A stretch of 64,000 bases of DNA from Timema cristinae (GCA_039000515.1 JBCFYV010000024.1:12624802-12688801); one strand, 5' to 3'. Positions 41,670 through 53,980 are shown, counted from the first letter of the stretch. The notes: generated from the sequence alone by a model not told the origin. Program-made: numbers and translations.

Positions 41670-42154
41670 ATTGTATCTGTGTGCAGGTTAAGCTGTCCTC
41701 TAAGCCTGTGGTTGACCAAACATTGATGACTAAAGAGAGGGTTAGGCCATGACCTACAATATAAAGCGCTGACCCCTCCTCTATTGCCCCATGTAAAGCG
41801 GTGGAATCATCTCGATGGTGATAGCCGTGTTTGTCCTGATCATTCTGGAAGATTACAGGCGAGCAGAAACTTCTCACTGAAGATTACACCGGCATCAAAC
41901 ACATATTTTACATACACACTAATATAATTTTTACGCTAATGTTTGTGTTTTTTAAGATAGACTCACACAACAGTACTAACGTGTCAAACAGTGGCATCTC
42001 ACTATTTTGGAGTTTGACATATTCTCATATAACATATATATCTACTTTGGCTATTTGATTCTTAAATATGTGATCCCTTACAATTATAATAATTGTACAA
42101 GTGGCAGCAGTAAGTCAACTACAGAATCGGAGGTGTCTGCGTTATCTGATAGCT
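41670..42154. other. No recognised feature
   Basis: Unique-looking sequence. The 71-codon minus frame (41662-41877) overlaps the MITE end and shows no domain. Confidence 0.45.
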
Positions 42155-42167
42155 CGTGATCTTAATA

Positions 42168-42484
42168 TTATTATTATTATTACTATTATTATTATTATTT
42201 TATTATTATTATTATTATTAGCACCGCGTCTTACTACCCATTCGGGTTATACGCACTTACGCTAATGTGTAATGGTAGGGTGATTGTGAGATGAAATGGA
42301 GGACCTACAGTTTAACGTGGAATCCGAACCACGGTGGAGGCCTGGCATTCTCCACATTAACAAGATGTCTTGTCAGAGGCGAAGGAAGGGTTTGGTAATC
42401 AGATAAATCTGTGCCGGGACCGAGGATTGAACCCCGGCCGCCAGCACAGAAGTCTGACACCTTACCCCTAGATCACCAGGTCAC
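42168..42484 (-). repeat. SINE family 1, full length
   Basis: It has the same head, B box, body and tail as the copies at 16639 and 33605, read on the minus strand, with a long (ATT)n at its left edge. The target duplication CGTGATCTTAATA lies at 42155-42167 and 42485-42497. Confidence 0.93.
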
Positions 42485-42590
42485 CGTGATCTTAATAAAA
42501 TCACACATTTGTAGCCAACAATTTCCGCACGTCCATCATAGACTCTGCCTTATAATATGAGTGAAGAATGGCCCTGGGCATGGGACGATT

Positions 42591-42661
42591 CCTGGATAGC
42601 TCAGTGGTTAGAGTACTAGCGTACTAAGCCAAAAGTACCGGGTCCGATTCCTGTGTCCAGG
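42591..42661 (+). repeat. tRNA-like sequence, probably a SINE head
   Basis: The 71-nt segment begins CCTGGATAGCTCAGTGGTTA and ends GTCCAGG, giving a 7-bp acceptor-like stem. Box A (TAGCTCAGTGGTTAGAG) and box B (GGGTCCGATTCC) are good. The anticodon arm pairs poorly (about 3 of 5 bp), so a working tRNA gene is doubtful. The following sequence (AGGTGTTAATTTCTAGAATA) resembles sequence at 15330, which fits a tRNA-derived SINE. Confidence 0.5.
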
Positions 42662-42939
42662 TGTTAATTTCTAGAATATGATATCTAGATGGAGTAGTCC
42701 TCAATGAAACATAAATAATATCTTTGGCTATTCGATTCTTAAGTTTTGGAATTAACAAACAAATATTGGGAGCAGCCATTTTTCATTTTAACATACAGTA
42801 CCCTGACAATCCTGGATATGGTGGCAGAACTCAACCGTAACCAGATTTCCACAAACCAAATGCAAAATAAATAATATCTTATAATTGTCTTTAACAATTT
42901 TCATATTAATTGCACATGTCTCACACAACGGATTATTGA

Positions 42940-43329
42940 TAGCATTCTCTCAAATACTCTCTTTCTCTGTATCATTCTTTTTCTGTCTCAAACGATCTCT
43001 CAAACTTTCTTAAAATCACTCTTTCCCTCAAATTCGCTCTATATCAAACAATCTCTCTCGAACTTCCTCTCACCCAAACTATCTCTCTATGTCTCATACT
43101 CTCTCAAAAACTCTCTTTCAATCTCTATTTCTATCAAAATCTCACTCTCTCTTTAACTCAAACATTCTTCTATAAAATTGTATCTCTCTCTAAAACTTTC
43201 TCTTGCTCTAACTTTCTCTTTCAGTCTCTCTCAAACACTCTTACATTTTCGCTCTCTTTCTTACAATACCTCTCACAGTCTCTCTCCCAAAATTTCCCTT
43301 ACACGATATATCTCACACATTTTCTCTTT

Positions 43330-43373
<44 letters not shown>

Positions 43374-43640
43374 TACTCACACACTTTATCAGACACCTCC
43401 GTTATGTACTTTCTCTCACACATACTCTCTCTCTTTCCCTCACACACACTCTCTCACTTTCTCCCTCACACTCACACACTCTTTCTTTCCCAATTTTCCC
43501 AGCTATCTCTAAAACATACACATACTCTCTCACTATCACTCGTTCACACTTCCTCTCTCTCACTTGCTCATTCTGTCTCTTACGTTCACTTTCTCTCACA
43601 CTTACACAATCACACACACACTCATTTTCTCTATCATATC
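42940..43640. repeat. CT-rich low-complexity tract with (CA)n
   Basis: This is a degenerate CTCTCT/TCTCAAAC satellite-like tract. A (CA)n run of about 36 bp lies at 43333-43369, and mixed CT/CA follows to 43625. Frames here (for example 43178-43711) encode only Ser/Leu/Thr/His runs and are artefacts. Confidence 0.9.
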
Positions 43641-44325
43641 TTATATATAATTTGATAAGCAATTTTCCGGTTATAAAAATTACGGGTAAATGCATGAACA
43701 TATTTTGTTAAATGACCACTCCTTTTAAAGATTAGGTATGTGTCGAGGATGTTGGCAAAATGAGTAGTTTTCAACAGAAACACAATTTTCCAAGCAAATT
43801 TTCTTGGTATTAACGCTGTAAGCTACCATTCAAACGTCTAATTGTTTTTAATTTTTGATACATATTTAGTAAAAAAAATTATATACATGTTTAATTTTTT
43901 ATTGATCACACTTATAATATTAAATAATCATTATAGATGCGATTCATTACTAAATACTGTATAGCTATAAAAAAAATGTTACACACACCACTAATCAAGG
44001 CTTTGGAAAAGGGATCGTAATATAATAAAACATGTTTCAATTATTAACTTATTTTTAAATTATTTCCTGGAAGCGCGCCCCCATTTCGAAGCACCAGCGT
44101 TACACTAATTAGAAAGCACATCTAGTAATCTTTAGCCCACATCACTAGTTACAAAGGAACGAGCCGCGCGTCCCAACAAATTAAAATGCACATACGCGCG
44201 GATTTACTCAGAAGACCACACAAATATACCGACTATTTACAAGCTGCCTCAAGGGATCGAGGGATGAGGGGAATGCCATAAAATATGTGCTGTTCCCTAA
44301 GGCGTAGCTTAGTGAAATTGTAATT
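43641..44325. other. AT-rich DNA with a GC-richer patch at 44070-44280
   Basis: The patch has several CpG and GCGCGC-like words (AGCGCGCCCCCATT, GCCGCGCGTCCC, ACGCGCGGATT) but no clear frame or repeat structure. Confidence 0.35.
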
Positions 44326-44329
44326 ATTT

Positions 44330-44460
44330 AACATCACGTCTTACTAACCGCTCGGCTTATACGCTTAAGTACTAATTAAGCTAATGGGTTAGGAATTGGG
44401 AAGGTGATTTAGAGGAAGTGAGCCGCATTTGCATGGAGTGGAGGAAAACCATGTAGGAAT
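44330..44460 (-). repeat. SINE family 2, 3' half
   Basis: Plus-strand ACGTCTTACTAACCGCTCGG, TTAAGTACTAATTAAGCTAA and GCCGCATTTGCATGGAGTGG match the tail and body of family 2 in reverse; the tRNA-like head is missing. Confidence 0.75.
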
Positions 44461-45069
44461 ACAGGATTTGGACAAGCTAATAATTATTTACAAAATAAAA
44501 TAAATTGGATGCTTGAGTTGAAGTAAAACAAAATATATGTGCTGTTAGGTGGAATGACAATAATTATTCTGTGTTTACAATGTCACTGGTGAAGCGTTAT
44601 TCTTCTGCAGTACATATATTAATTGAGACTCTTTAGCCTAATTTAGTAAGATAATACAACCGCTACATGAATGGAGTCAACCAACTCGATTAGAATATTT
44701 CAAACTAGAAAATAGGAATAGAGGGAAAATAATGTTTACACCTCAATCCATGTTTTTACTATTAAATGTATAATAATTAATACATATCAACTATCACATT
44801 CCCATGGTTGTAACTTTTATACAATAATATGTAAGTCTGTCTGTGCATGTCTTAAGTTTATCTCTTATACCCCGATAAGGTACAAATCTTAAATTTAGCA
44901 CACTAATTACTTAAATGATGTAGCTACCCCCAGTTCTTATAATTTAAATTTTGCAGATGATGGCTCGATAACCCAGCAGAAAGCCATGGACAATAACCAG
45001 TTACCTATTTTTTTTAAATAGATAAAAACAAAAGAGAACAAACTTTTAACAAAAACAGAAATTCCACCT

Positions 45070-45185
45070 TTCGTAAGTGCGTACAACCCGAATGGGTGGT
45101 AAGATGCGGTGGTAATAATAATAAATAATAATAATAATATAATAATAATAATAAGAATAATAATAATTAATAATAAATAATAACA
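45070..45185 (+). repeat. SINE 3' tail with long (AAT)n
   Basis: GTAAGTGCGTACAACCCGAA, GGTGGTAAGATGCGGTGGTA and an interrupted (AAT)n run form the 3' end of a family 1 SINE truncated at its 5' side. Confidence 0.8.
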
Positions 45186-45251
45186 AGTCCAGAGTACAAC
45201 GCATACATTTTTCTCTAAATGACGGATTTGGCCGCTGAGAGAGTACGGCTG

Positions 45252-45830
45252 TGTTCAGCACTCCTGAAGGGGGGCAAATGGGTCAGTTTTACCCAGGGTT
45301 CCACCTCTCGAGAGCACTCCTGAAGGGGGGCAAATGGGTCAGTTTTACCCAGGGTCCCACCTCTCGAGAGCACTCCCTGAAGGGGGCAAATGGGTCAGTT
45401 TTACCCAGGGTCCCACCTCTCGAGAGCACTCACTGAAGGGGGGCAAATGGGTCAGTTTTACCCAGGGTCCCACCTCTCGAGAGCAAATCCCGAAGGGGGC
45501 AAATGGTCAGTTTTTACCGAAGGGTCCACCTCTCGAAGACACTCCTGAAGGGGGTCAAAGATGGTTCAGTTTTTACCAGGCTCCACTCTCGAGAGCACTC
45601 ACTGAAGGGGGGCAAATGGGTCAGTTTTACCCAGGCTCCCACCTCTCGAGAGCACTCACTGAAGGGGGGCAAATGGGTCAGTTTTACCCAGGGTCCCACC
45701 TCTCGAGAGCACTCACTGAAGGGGGCAAATGGGTCAGTTTTACCCAGGGTCCCACCTCTCGAGAGCACTCACTGAAGGGGGGAAAATGGGTCAGTTTTAC
45801 CCAGGCTCCCACTTCTCTAGGACCCCAACC
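45252..45830. repeat. Minisatellite E, about 57-bp units, about 10 copies
   Basis: The unit contains ACTGAAGGGGGGCAAATGGG, TCAGTTTTACCCAGGGTCCC and ACCTCTCGAGAGCACTC, so a CTCGAG lies at each junction. Units vary by 1-3 bases. A few central units (45480-45590) are more diverged than the edges. The 61-170 codon frames are artefacts of repetition. Confidence 0.93.
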
Positions 45831-47734
45831 ACACAAAAAAGTTTGATGGAGTTATTGATAAATACCAATACTTGGATATTTTTCCATCGCAAGAATTTAT
45901 TGTCGATGTTTATCTTTCCGTAAATGTGAACATCTTATTTGAAAAAGTTCAAAAGATATTTCAGATTTTAAATTAACACTTGGACAAAAATGATGGATGA
46001 TGAGGATGAAAATAAAACTGAAGAGGAAGTTATTGAAGGAAGGTTTTATATATTTTTCATGCACACAATTACATTAGATTTACGAACATAATATTTCAAC
46101 ACTAAATTAAGTTAAATTGTGTGTGTGTGAAGGGGGCCGCCGAAATTCCATTTCCATAGACCCTTAATCCACTGGGTGGACCTGTAAACTATAAGTAAGA
46201 TCTAGACCATAAAAGATTAGTACGAGTAAAAATTTTTACTTTCTATCTCTAGCTGTGAGGCAGCGGCCTAATCTCTCAATCCACCCTGCGGTCTATGTCT
46301 ACCAATAAGTACGGACGTAGCTTTCTCTAAACTTAAAAAAATACTTTCTTTAAACTTTTTTGATAGTTAGTGAATATTTTTAAGTTAATGTTTAGTTTTG
46401 ACTCTTCTACGAGGTTTCTTCTAAAGAGAAGCCAGGGCCGCTTTGGTTCCCCACCTAAGATGGCTCTGAGCTACTATAACAGCCAATTAATAATCAGCGC
46501 TTAGTATTAAAATAAAGATTAATAAAAACAAACATTGCAACAAAACGATATTTCTAACCTACATCGTTGGTGTGCTTAGAATATAAACATTTGCCGTAAT
46601 TTGTCCATTTATTGCACCGTTCCACATAAGCTAAAGTGTGTCCACTCCGCAGCAACATTGTTGGCAACAAGGGTTGATAGCACAGTTGTCAACAAAAACG
46701 TGAAAATCAGTTCTAAATATTGGTGACATATTGACGGTTTCTCGTTAGTGAGCGGAAAACATGTTGGTAACATGTTGGCAGCATTTTTGAGGTGCATTTA
46801 CACCAGGGCAACATTTTTGGTGACATAGTAAACAGCATTTAGTTTGTTTGGAGGCTCCACCTGAGAAGGTTGTCTTGGTTCGCGCTTTGTGAATTTGGTC
46901 TTAATCACCCGATAATCTTATTTCACCTTTAGAAAGTCCAAATTTTCACATTTTAGATCCCGCAATATATCTGGTCCAATATACCTGTGGCGACTCTGGA
47001 GAGAAAGGCGGCCTAAAATTGACGTCTAGCTGGCCGCACACTAAGAATTACAACAATTGCCGATCTGCAATCAGCACATCTTCCTCTCTCAGCATCCTAT
47101 ACTCAACTATAGTCCTTACCTAACATTTAAATTGAATGTTCGTTTGTCAAAATCTGTTCAGTAGTTTTCTCAGAATTTCTATTACTGTAAATAGGATTAT
47201 CAAATTATACGTTAGGAATTATTCGTGTTTGTTTATATTCCAAAATACTCGTTTCCAAGGAAATTTACAATTCGTTTCTTGTTCTTTCCCAACACATTGT
47301 TGCCAAAGGTTTTAAAAAAGAAAATGTATGCATTAAAACTTAATATATTTGAATTGATACAAATTTAAGATGCAATAAATGACACCTACAGTCGGTTTTT
47401 AGACACTGCTAGACACTGCTTAGCTCACTGATAGACAACATATGGATTATATGGAAAAGCTACCTGTATAAATATCCTACAAATTAAAAAAACTCCATCA
47501 AAATAAATTAAGCAATTCCAAAGATCCTAGACAACAGACAGACATACATACAGTGTTTCTAACTACAGACCGACACTTTGTTTTATAATTAGTATAGATT
47601 AGAATATAGACATGGCTAAGGGAATTCTGATATTAGTGTAGGTATGCGAAACTTGTTTCATTCGTCATTGTTAGTTAAATTTAAGGATAGCTGATTTTTT
47701 TTTTTTTATTTATGTGAGTTAACATTACTTTAGT
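45831..47734. other. No recognised gene
   Basis: Mostly unique AT-rich DNA. Around 46640-46830 short GTTGGCAACA/CATGTTGG words recur in both orientations. No coding frames with domains. A poly-T run lies at about 47697. Confidence 0.45.
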
Positions 47735-48522
47735 GAAGTAATTCCTAAACGTTTTTGCTCACAGACCCCTTTAGGCCTTATAAAACATCCATGGATACTC
47801 ACATACTTGCTCACATAAATATAGGTTGTCCGGATGATTGGTACCCAAAATTAAAAATGTGGATTGTAAAAAATCCAGACTAACACAAAAAGTATAGATT
47901 AAAAATTATATTCTGTAAGTTCAATATTACTTTATAGGTTACTAGTGTGAATAATGGTGTTGCTTCTTTGTCTCACTTAGTTCCTTAAAGTTGGGAGTGG
48001 TTGTAAACAACTATTCTCATGTCGGATGTGACATCCAGTCCGCAACGCTATTTAGAGGTTGTTGCTGCATAGCATGAAAACTCAGCTTCGCACACTTAAG
48101 TTGTTGGAAACTGTAAAAATGTTAAATACTGCCCATTTAAACACTTGAGGATATTTCTTGAAGAAGAATGAGGGAGGGAAATAACAATTTCACTGCAAAA
48201 ACTAACAATTGTATGATTTTGGGCCTAGTGAGAAGTTCAGCAATATTCAAGAAAATATTGTGCTGACAGTATAAACTGCGGTGGCTCAATCGGAAATAAA
48301 GATATTCAACAGGGGGTTCTTGGTTAGATATTATATATAACGCTCATAATGAAATAAACATATTTTTTGCCAATAATAAAGTTTCGTAATTTTTTTAGTC
48401 AAAATATCATATTTTAAATTAATTATAATACAAATAAGCCATTACAGAAATGAATCCACGGATGCCCTGGGTATTGTCCTCAGATTCCATATGATCCACG
48501 GAGCACAGTTCGGGAACCCCTG
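47735..48522. mobile_element. Probable non-autonomous hAT element
   Basis: The right end reversed is CAGGGGTTCCCGAACTGTGC followed by TCCGTGG, a typical hAT terminus. The left end GAAGTAATTCCTAAACG is a weakened match to it, and CTCACAGACCCCTTTA follows. Flanks are ACTTTAGT on the left and CACTTAGT on the right, only a partial 8-bp match. The interior has no transposase. Confidence 0.5.
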
Positions 48523-48629
48523 CACTTAGTGTGTTTTTTTTTTTTTTTTCTTCTAGAAGATATTTTATGGTTGAATTGTTTTGCACATATAATTATATTA
48601 ATAAATAAGAACTAATGTCCATATTTAAA

Positions 48630-49305
48630 CAAGAGAAGACTAAGTATATGATCACACAGATAACACAGATTGAAGCCGATAGTTTAGATAACAACCTATC
48701 ATTAGAATATTTATAAACAGTTCTAAATAGCGATAACAATATTAAATTGGAAATTAGGTAAAGAATACAGTCGGAAAATGGTTGTTATTACTCGGTCAGT
48801 TATTTGTTGGCGTTTCACCTGCTGTCAAGAAATGTAGAACTTAGAATAAACAAAACCATAATTTTACCGGTTGTTCTCTATGGGTGTGAAACGTGGTCTC
48901 TTATCTTAATCGACAAAAATTAATTTAGGGTGTTTGAAAACACGGTGCTTAGGAAGATATATGATCCAAAAATAGATGAAGATAGTGAGGAGTGGAGGAA
49001 GCTACGTAATGATGAGATGCAGACCCTCTACTCACACCAGACATTACGCAAGTTACGGTGGGCAGGTCATGCAGCGTGAATGGGAGAATTTAGAACCCCG
49101 TTTAAGGTACTGACTGTCAAACCCTATAGGAAAAGACCACTGGGAAGACTTAGACGCAGATGGAGGATAACATTTGGATAGACCCGAGAAACATAGGATG
49201 TAATGAGATAGATTGGATAGAACCAGCTCAAGATAGGGATAAGTGGCGTACTTTCGTGAGTGCAGCAATGAACTTTCGAGTTTTTAATGCCATAGAGTAA
49301 ATAAA
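48630..49305 (+). pseudogene. Non-LTR retrotransposon ORF2 C-terminal relic (LINE-A)
   Basis: Frame pieces in order are TKYMITQITQIEADSLDN, LRINKTIILPVVLYGCETW, RVFENTVLRKIYDPKIDEDS, EEWRKLRNDEMQTLYS, LRKLRWAGHAA, then KPYRKRPLGRLRRRW. This is the well-known C-terminal stretch of a widespread arthropod non-LTR element family, in which VLYGCE-W...VFE--VLR-I...RWAGH-ARM...KRPLGRPRRRW is conserved. Stops at ten or so positions and shifts make it dead. The reverse transcriptase catalytic core is not in this fragment. It is the longest copy of the family in the window. Confidence 0.85.
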
Positions 49306-49439
49306 TTGAGTAAGTCTGTGTTTAAATAAAGTCTATGTTTTTAGAAATATATTAACACCAACTACCATCACTTGTGCTATCTATGATCAGATGAAAAAAC
49401 TAACAGTGCTTGTTTTACGAAGATACTCGAAGGTTTTAA

Positions 49440-49685
49440 CATTATATTTTAGGCTAAATAATTTTAGGCCAACTGACTTTAGACCAACTGACTTTTAGGC
49501 GAAATTACTTTAGGCCAACTGAATTTTAGGCCAACTGAATTTTAGGCCAACTGAATTTTAGGCCAAATGACTTCTAGGCCATCCGACTTTTAGGCTAAAT
49601 AATTTTAGGCCAAATTACTTTATGCTAACTGACTTAAGGCCAACTGATTTTAGACCAAATGACTTTTAGGCCTACTGTCGCGTCT
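49440..49685. repeat. Short tandem repeat, about 15-16-bp unit
   Basis: Units of TTTTAGGCCAACTGAC and variants (AATTACTTTAGGCC, GAATTTTAGGCCAAC) repeat about fifteen times with many substitutions. There is no coding content. Confidence 0.9.
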
Positions 49686-49984
49686 CCGTACAATCTACGT
49701 AGTAATGTCACAAAATAATTGAATCCTTTTGTAATTTTCATTCGAATTATTTTGGGCTGATATTCGATTGAAAACTGTACAATCACTTAAACTTTGTATT
49801 AAATTAGCCTTAGAATCATTCAAAACCTAAGGTCGATTATTGTGTAGCAATGGGGACTATTTATTGAAAATGAACCTAATAAAATTAAACAAGGAATTAC
49901 TGCATTGGTTTAGTTCGAATGTTATCACGTGATATCAATGTCAACATAATTTCCGAATTCTTAAACACAAAACTCATATTATAG

Positions 49985-51165
49985 TAATAATAATAATTAT
50001 TATTATTATTTCAATTTCCTTTATTATAGTGCTGGCCAACAGTCGTAAGACCTATAACAGGCCAGCACTGTACACAAGTACCATACAAATACTTATTTAC
50101 ACGAGAAAATAAGATAAACAATAATGGCTAAATGATGTTATATAATGATTAATAGTTACAAAAAAAGTAATTAATAATGATAATAATAAAAAATAGCAAT
50201 AATAACAACAACAAAAAACTAAATAGTGGTTAGAAGCAGTAACAATATGCAAAAAATAAATCAGAATATTGTAACATTTAGATATTATTACCAGAACCTC
50301 TTAGTGATAAATTATTGATAAGGGATTTCCTTAAATAACTCTCTGAGTTTAGCCTTTCTTTTATGATAAAAGTCGAATTCGACCAATCTAGGATTGGCAC
50401 TATGGATACAACGACCTATAAGGCTTACCTTATAAGAGCTATTGAGAAAAAATAATTTTGGATTACGAGAATTCCGAGAAGGGATATAGATGCCTACATG
50501 ATCAAGGGCAAATTTGCAATAAATTTTATTATTGAATATATTAAAAACAAAAAGGGCATCACAATAAAGTCTACGCGAGAAGATAGTTTGGAGCCCTAAG
50601 AGGTTTCGAATTCTGTCATAATCATAATAAATCCGGTTACTAAAGCATTTATCATAGCACGCAGTGACAAATTTTCTTTGAACGTTTTCCAACCTAAGAG
50701 AGTCAGTTAAGTAATGGAATTCCAAGCAACAGTAGCATATTCTAACTTAGATCTAACTAGGGCGTAGTATAGATGTAAAAAACAGTCAACTTTTTTAAAT
50801 GATGACGTAATAAATTTAATAAGTCCAAGTAATTTTAATGACTGGGAAATTACATGGTCAACATGATAGTGGAAAAAAAGTTTGTTATCAAGAAGAACAC
50901 CAGGAACATTAATATAAAGGGTACGAACTATGTTTTCATTGCACAATTTATAAGTAGACAAGAAAGGATTAGTTTTCCTAGTAAAAGTTATAGATTTGGT
51001 CTTAGATTTATTAATAGACATTCCATTTTCAAAATACCATTGTTTTGTTTGTAGGATTTTTATTATTAATTTGTAAACATCTAACTGTAAACGTGAATGA
51101 TACACGAGAAACATAAAGGGACAAACAGTTAACACCAGCCCCCAAGGGCTCTCGAAAACAAACAC
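49985..51165 (-). pseudogene. Non-LTR retrotransposon 3' part: ORF2 C-terminus, 3' UTR and tail (LINE-C)
   Basis: Coding sequence runs from about 51165 down to 50312 with one frame change near 50715. It begins INKSKTKSITFTRKTNPF, then GVLLDNKLFFHYHVDHVISQ, LHLYYALVRSKLEYATVAWN (the thumb region of jockey/CR1-type reverse transcriptases), then LTDSLRLENVQRKFVTACYD and a basic end FYHKRKAKLRELFKEIPYQ. A 3' UTR of about 300 bp follows, with a GTGCTGGCC...GGCCAGCAC hairpin at 50027-50072, an ATAAAG sequence, and an (AAT) tail near 49985-50010. The 5' end is truncated and the catalytic motif is absent. The single frame break suggests a fairly recent insertion. Confidence 0.8.
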
Positions 51166-51482
51166 GACATAGACAAAAAAAAAAAAAAAAAATCAGAACA
51201 TGAAAGGATATTGGCGCCCTGAAAATTGCCTTCTTTAGGCTAGGGGTGGGGAAATTATACAAAAACTCACTCCATTGCTCATAGTGGGTCGCCAGGACCT
51301 TCAAATAACAATTACAATGTACAAAGGAGAGGGACGGGATGGAAACAGTGAGAAGAAAAACAAGAAACGGCTGAAAATAAATAACATAAGGTGGGATGGA
51401 CCCGGTCGGAAGAGCCGCCGGGGTCAGTCGGGGAAAAAATAAGGGTTCGCCTCCAGGGCTACGCAGACATTCCATACGTAAC
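51166..51482. other. Unidentified stretch before a gap
   Basis: GC-richer near 51390-51470 (CCGGTCGGAAGAGCCGCCGG). On the minus strand a 148-codon frame (51475-51029) has no domain I recognise. It may be upstream sequence of the LINE-C relic. Confidence 0.3.
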
Positions 51483-51582
51483 NNNNNNNNNNNNNNNNNN
51501 NNNNNNNNNNNNNNNNNNNNNNNNNNNNNNNNNNNNNNNNNNNNNNNNNNNNNNNNNNNNNNNNNNNNNNNNNNNNNNNNNN
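51483..51582. other. Assembly gap (100 N)
   Basis: Exactly 100 N, so probably a scaffold gap of unknown true length. Frames crossing it are meaningless. Confidence 0.99.
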
Positions 51583-52700
51583 ATATGTTCCATCACTCCT
51601 GCCCATTTAGCTAGTTCTTTTCAAGTCCTCTTCCGACTCCTCCCAGGTCATGACATTGTCTGTGTATGCCATCACCTTCGGTTCCCCCGGGTTTCTGTGA
51701 CCTTGGACTCAAGCTATTATTTCATCCATTAAAATAGTAAATAGGAATGGAGATAAAATGCTTCTTTGTTTCACTCCCCTCTCTGTTTGGAACCAATCGG
51801 TGTTTATCTTCTATTCTTAACACAATTTTCACACTTATCATATGTGTTCCTCATTTGTTCCATGATTCCTTCACTAACTCTCCCCTCTTAAACTCAACCA
51901 TATACTTTCTCTTAATACTTTGTCAAAAGCCCTTTTTATGTCAATAAAGGATCTCATGGTATCTTTATCATATTACCTTATTTTTATCAAAGATCTATCT
52001 CAATACAAATATTGTATTGAATAAACTGTATATCTTCCTAGCTGGAATTTGCACTGTTCTTCCCTTGCTGTTTCTTCTATTCCTCACTTAACTTTTCGAA
52101 AGAGTAATTTTTCACATATTTTCAGACAGTGGAACAGCAATGTTATCCCCTGTATTTTTCACATTTTGACTTGTTCCCTTTTTAATATATGCACACAATA
52201 GCCCCTTTCATTCACTCTTCTGTTGTTTTTTCTTTCCTTTCAAACTGCTCGCATCACTTGGTATAACCCCTGTAATCCCATAGTTCCTTCTGCTTTTATC
52301 ATTTCTATCGTTAATTCATCTATTCCTGGTTATTTTACATTAGGTAGCTCTAGCACTGTTATCTCTTACTTAGTCTCACATATGAAACTCATCAACCTCC
52401 TCTTCTGTAACTACTGTTTCTCTCATCTTTACTCTGCTATTTATTTCTGTTACCTCCAATAATTCCTTAAAATAGTCTTTCCATGTTTTCATCACCTCCT
52501 CTTCTCTCCACTGGACTTTTCCAGTTGTATACAGGATTCTTAAGTCAGCATCTCTCTAGGCTTTGTCTTATTTTTAATCGTCCCATAAAATATTTTCTTG
52601 TTTCCTTTGTAGTTGTCCATTAGTTTCTCAACAAACTCGTCCCAAGATTTCTCCCTTGCAAACATAATTGTTTACTCTGGTTTAATGATTATTATATTTT
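51583..52700 (-). pseudogene. Non-LTR retrotransposon reverse transcriptase relic (LINE-D)
   Basis: On the minus strand, frame pieces in order are a KIFYGTIKNKTKP-like start near 52600, then SFIDIKRAFDKVLRESIWLS near 51940 (F(I/V)D-KAFDKV with the first catalytic Asp). ILSPFLFTILMDEIIA follows near 51750 and VMAYTDNVM near 51670, which is the Y(A/T)D(D/N) box with its second Asp replaced by Asn. The order and spacing are those of a reverse transcriptase palm domain. Stops and shifts are frequent. The left end is lost in the gap at 51483-51582. Confidence 0.75.
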
Positions 52701-53870
52701 ATATTTTGATATTTTGAGTAAAACAATACCCCCCCCTCCCCCCTCCCCAAAAACTTCCTGACTTATTCACGTTTTTTGACCACTTAAAATTCCCAGCTAA
52801 TTCCAGTTTTCCTGGGGTTTCCGGATGGTAGACATCCTGAAAAGATGTTCTTTTGTTTTGTGATGGACTAAAAGATTAAAAAATATATATATTAGAGTTT
52901 TTTATCTTAAGATACTACAAAGTGTTACTTGATGCTTTTTTTTTTTTTTTTAAGTATAGTATAAACTTAATTCTAAACGGCTCTTTTCACATGCATTTAA
53001 ATTATAATTGATTATGTTCAAACATTTATTTCAATAAAAATATTAATATTTTCTTAAATATATAATGTAACACTACACCAATTACGTTCCCAGAAGTGAC
53101 TAAAACTTTACATTTGAACCAAAGTTTTACCATATATTAATTATTTTAACATCTAATTGAAATAGTGAGTGAAACAAGAAAGAAATAATGTAAAAATAAG
53201 CAGCTCATTCCACTAGAAAAGAGAAAACCTGATTAGGATGCTGGCATTTTAACTACACATTCTGTTTAGTATCTAAAGACAATCACATAGGTTAATACAA
53301 TGTTCCCCTAGGTTTCTAGTGTAGTACCTCAGAAACAGTTATGAATAATCCATCTAATGTTACTTCATGCCATTGCTAAAATCACAAATAACATATTAGA
53401 TTAAGTAATACATCAATATTACATAAATATACTTGCCTTAATCAATGCCATTATCTTTCCGATAATATAAGTCACTTCACAATAAATGTCAAAACTATGT
53501 AGTTTTCATTCAATATGTTCACTAATCTTCACAATTCTAATAAGACAATGTTTAGTGTTTTTATTTATATATTTTATAAGACTATTTTCATTTGCAAACA
53601 AGATTTTGTAATTTTAAATCATTTGTAATTAACTTAATTGGTATTCAACATGCCATGTTATAGAAGCAGTAAAAATCAACTATTCAAGCCAATAAAAGGT
53701 CTAAATAAAAAGACGCAATGTTTATAACTTGGTATAAATAATATAACTCAAAGAACAAAAAATTAAAAATATAAAAAAATAATTTTAAAATACATCTTAA
53801 GATAACTATCAAAACAAAAAGGTAAAATTAATTCAAGTTTTTTTTTTCTTCGCCAGTTATTTACTAGGAA
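52701..53870. other. AT-rich DNA downstream of NF-YB
   Basis: A C-run lies at 52729-52755 and a poly-T near 52940. On the minus strand AATAAA-type signals occur near 53558, possible for the NF-YB transcript end (TTTATT on the plus strand). No other feature is seen. Confidence 0.4.
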
Positions 53871-53871
53871 G

Positions 53872-53950
53872 TGGCCTCGGTGGAGGCCTGGCATTCCACA
53901 CATTCACAAGTTGTGATTAATACATGTCTTGTCAGAGGTGAACTGGAGTT
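53872..53950 (-). repeat. SINE family 1 fragment, in the probable NF-YB 3' UTR
   Basis: Plus-strand GGTGGAGGCCTGGCATTCCA, CACATTCACAAGTTGTGATT and CATGTCTTGTCAGAGGTGAA are an internal piece of family 1. It contains the TTGTGATTAATAC insertion also found in the copy at 58661. It starts about 30 bp beyond the NF-YB stop and runs in the gene's sense orientation. Confidence 0.8.
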
Positions 53951-53980
53951 CTGTGATAGATTTCCTGGAGAGAGCTTCCT

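Noticed and set aside
42591..42661. Functional tRNA gene
   Set aside because: Acceptor stem and boxes are good but the anticodon stem pairs poorly, and a SINE-like body follows.
43178..43711. 177-codon Ser/Leu/His-rich frame and its shadows
   Set aside because: Translation of a CT/CA-rich low-complexity tract.
45251..45846. 170-codon frame and overlapping frames
   Set aside because: By-products of minisatellite E.
51029..51475. 148-codon minus-strand frame
   Set aside because: No recognisable domain, and it overlaps LINE-C relic sequence in another frame; probably chance.
51391..51732. Frames that cross the N run
   Set aside because: The sequence in the gap is unknown.
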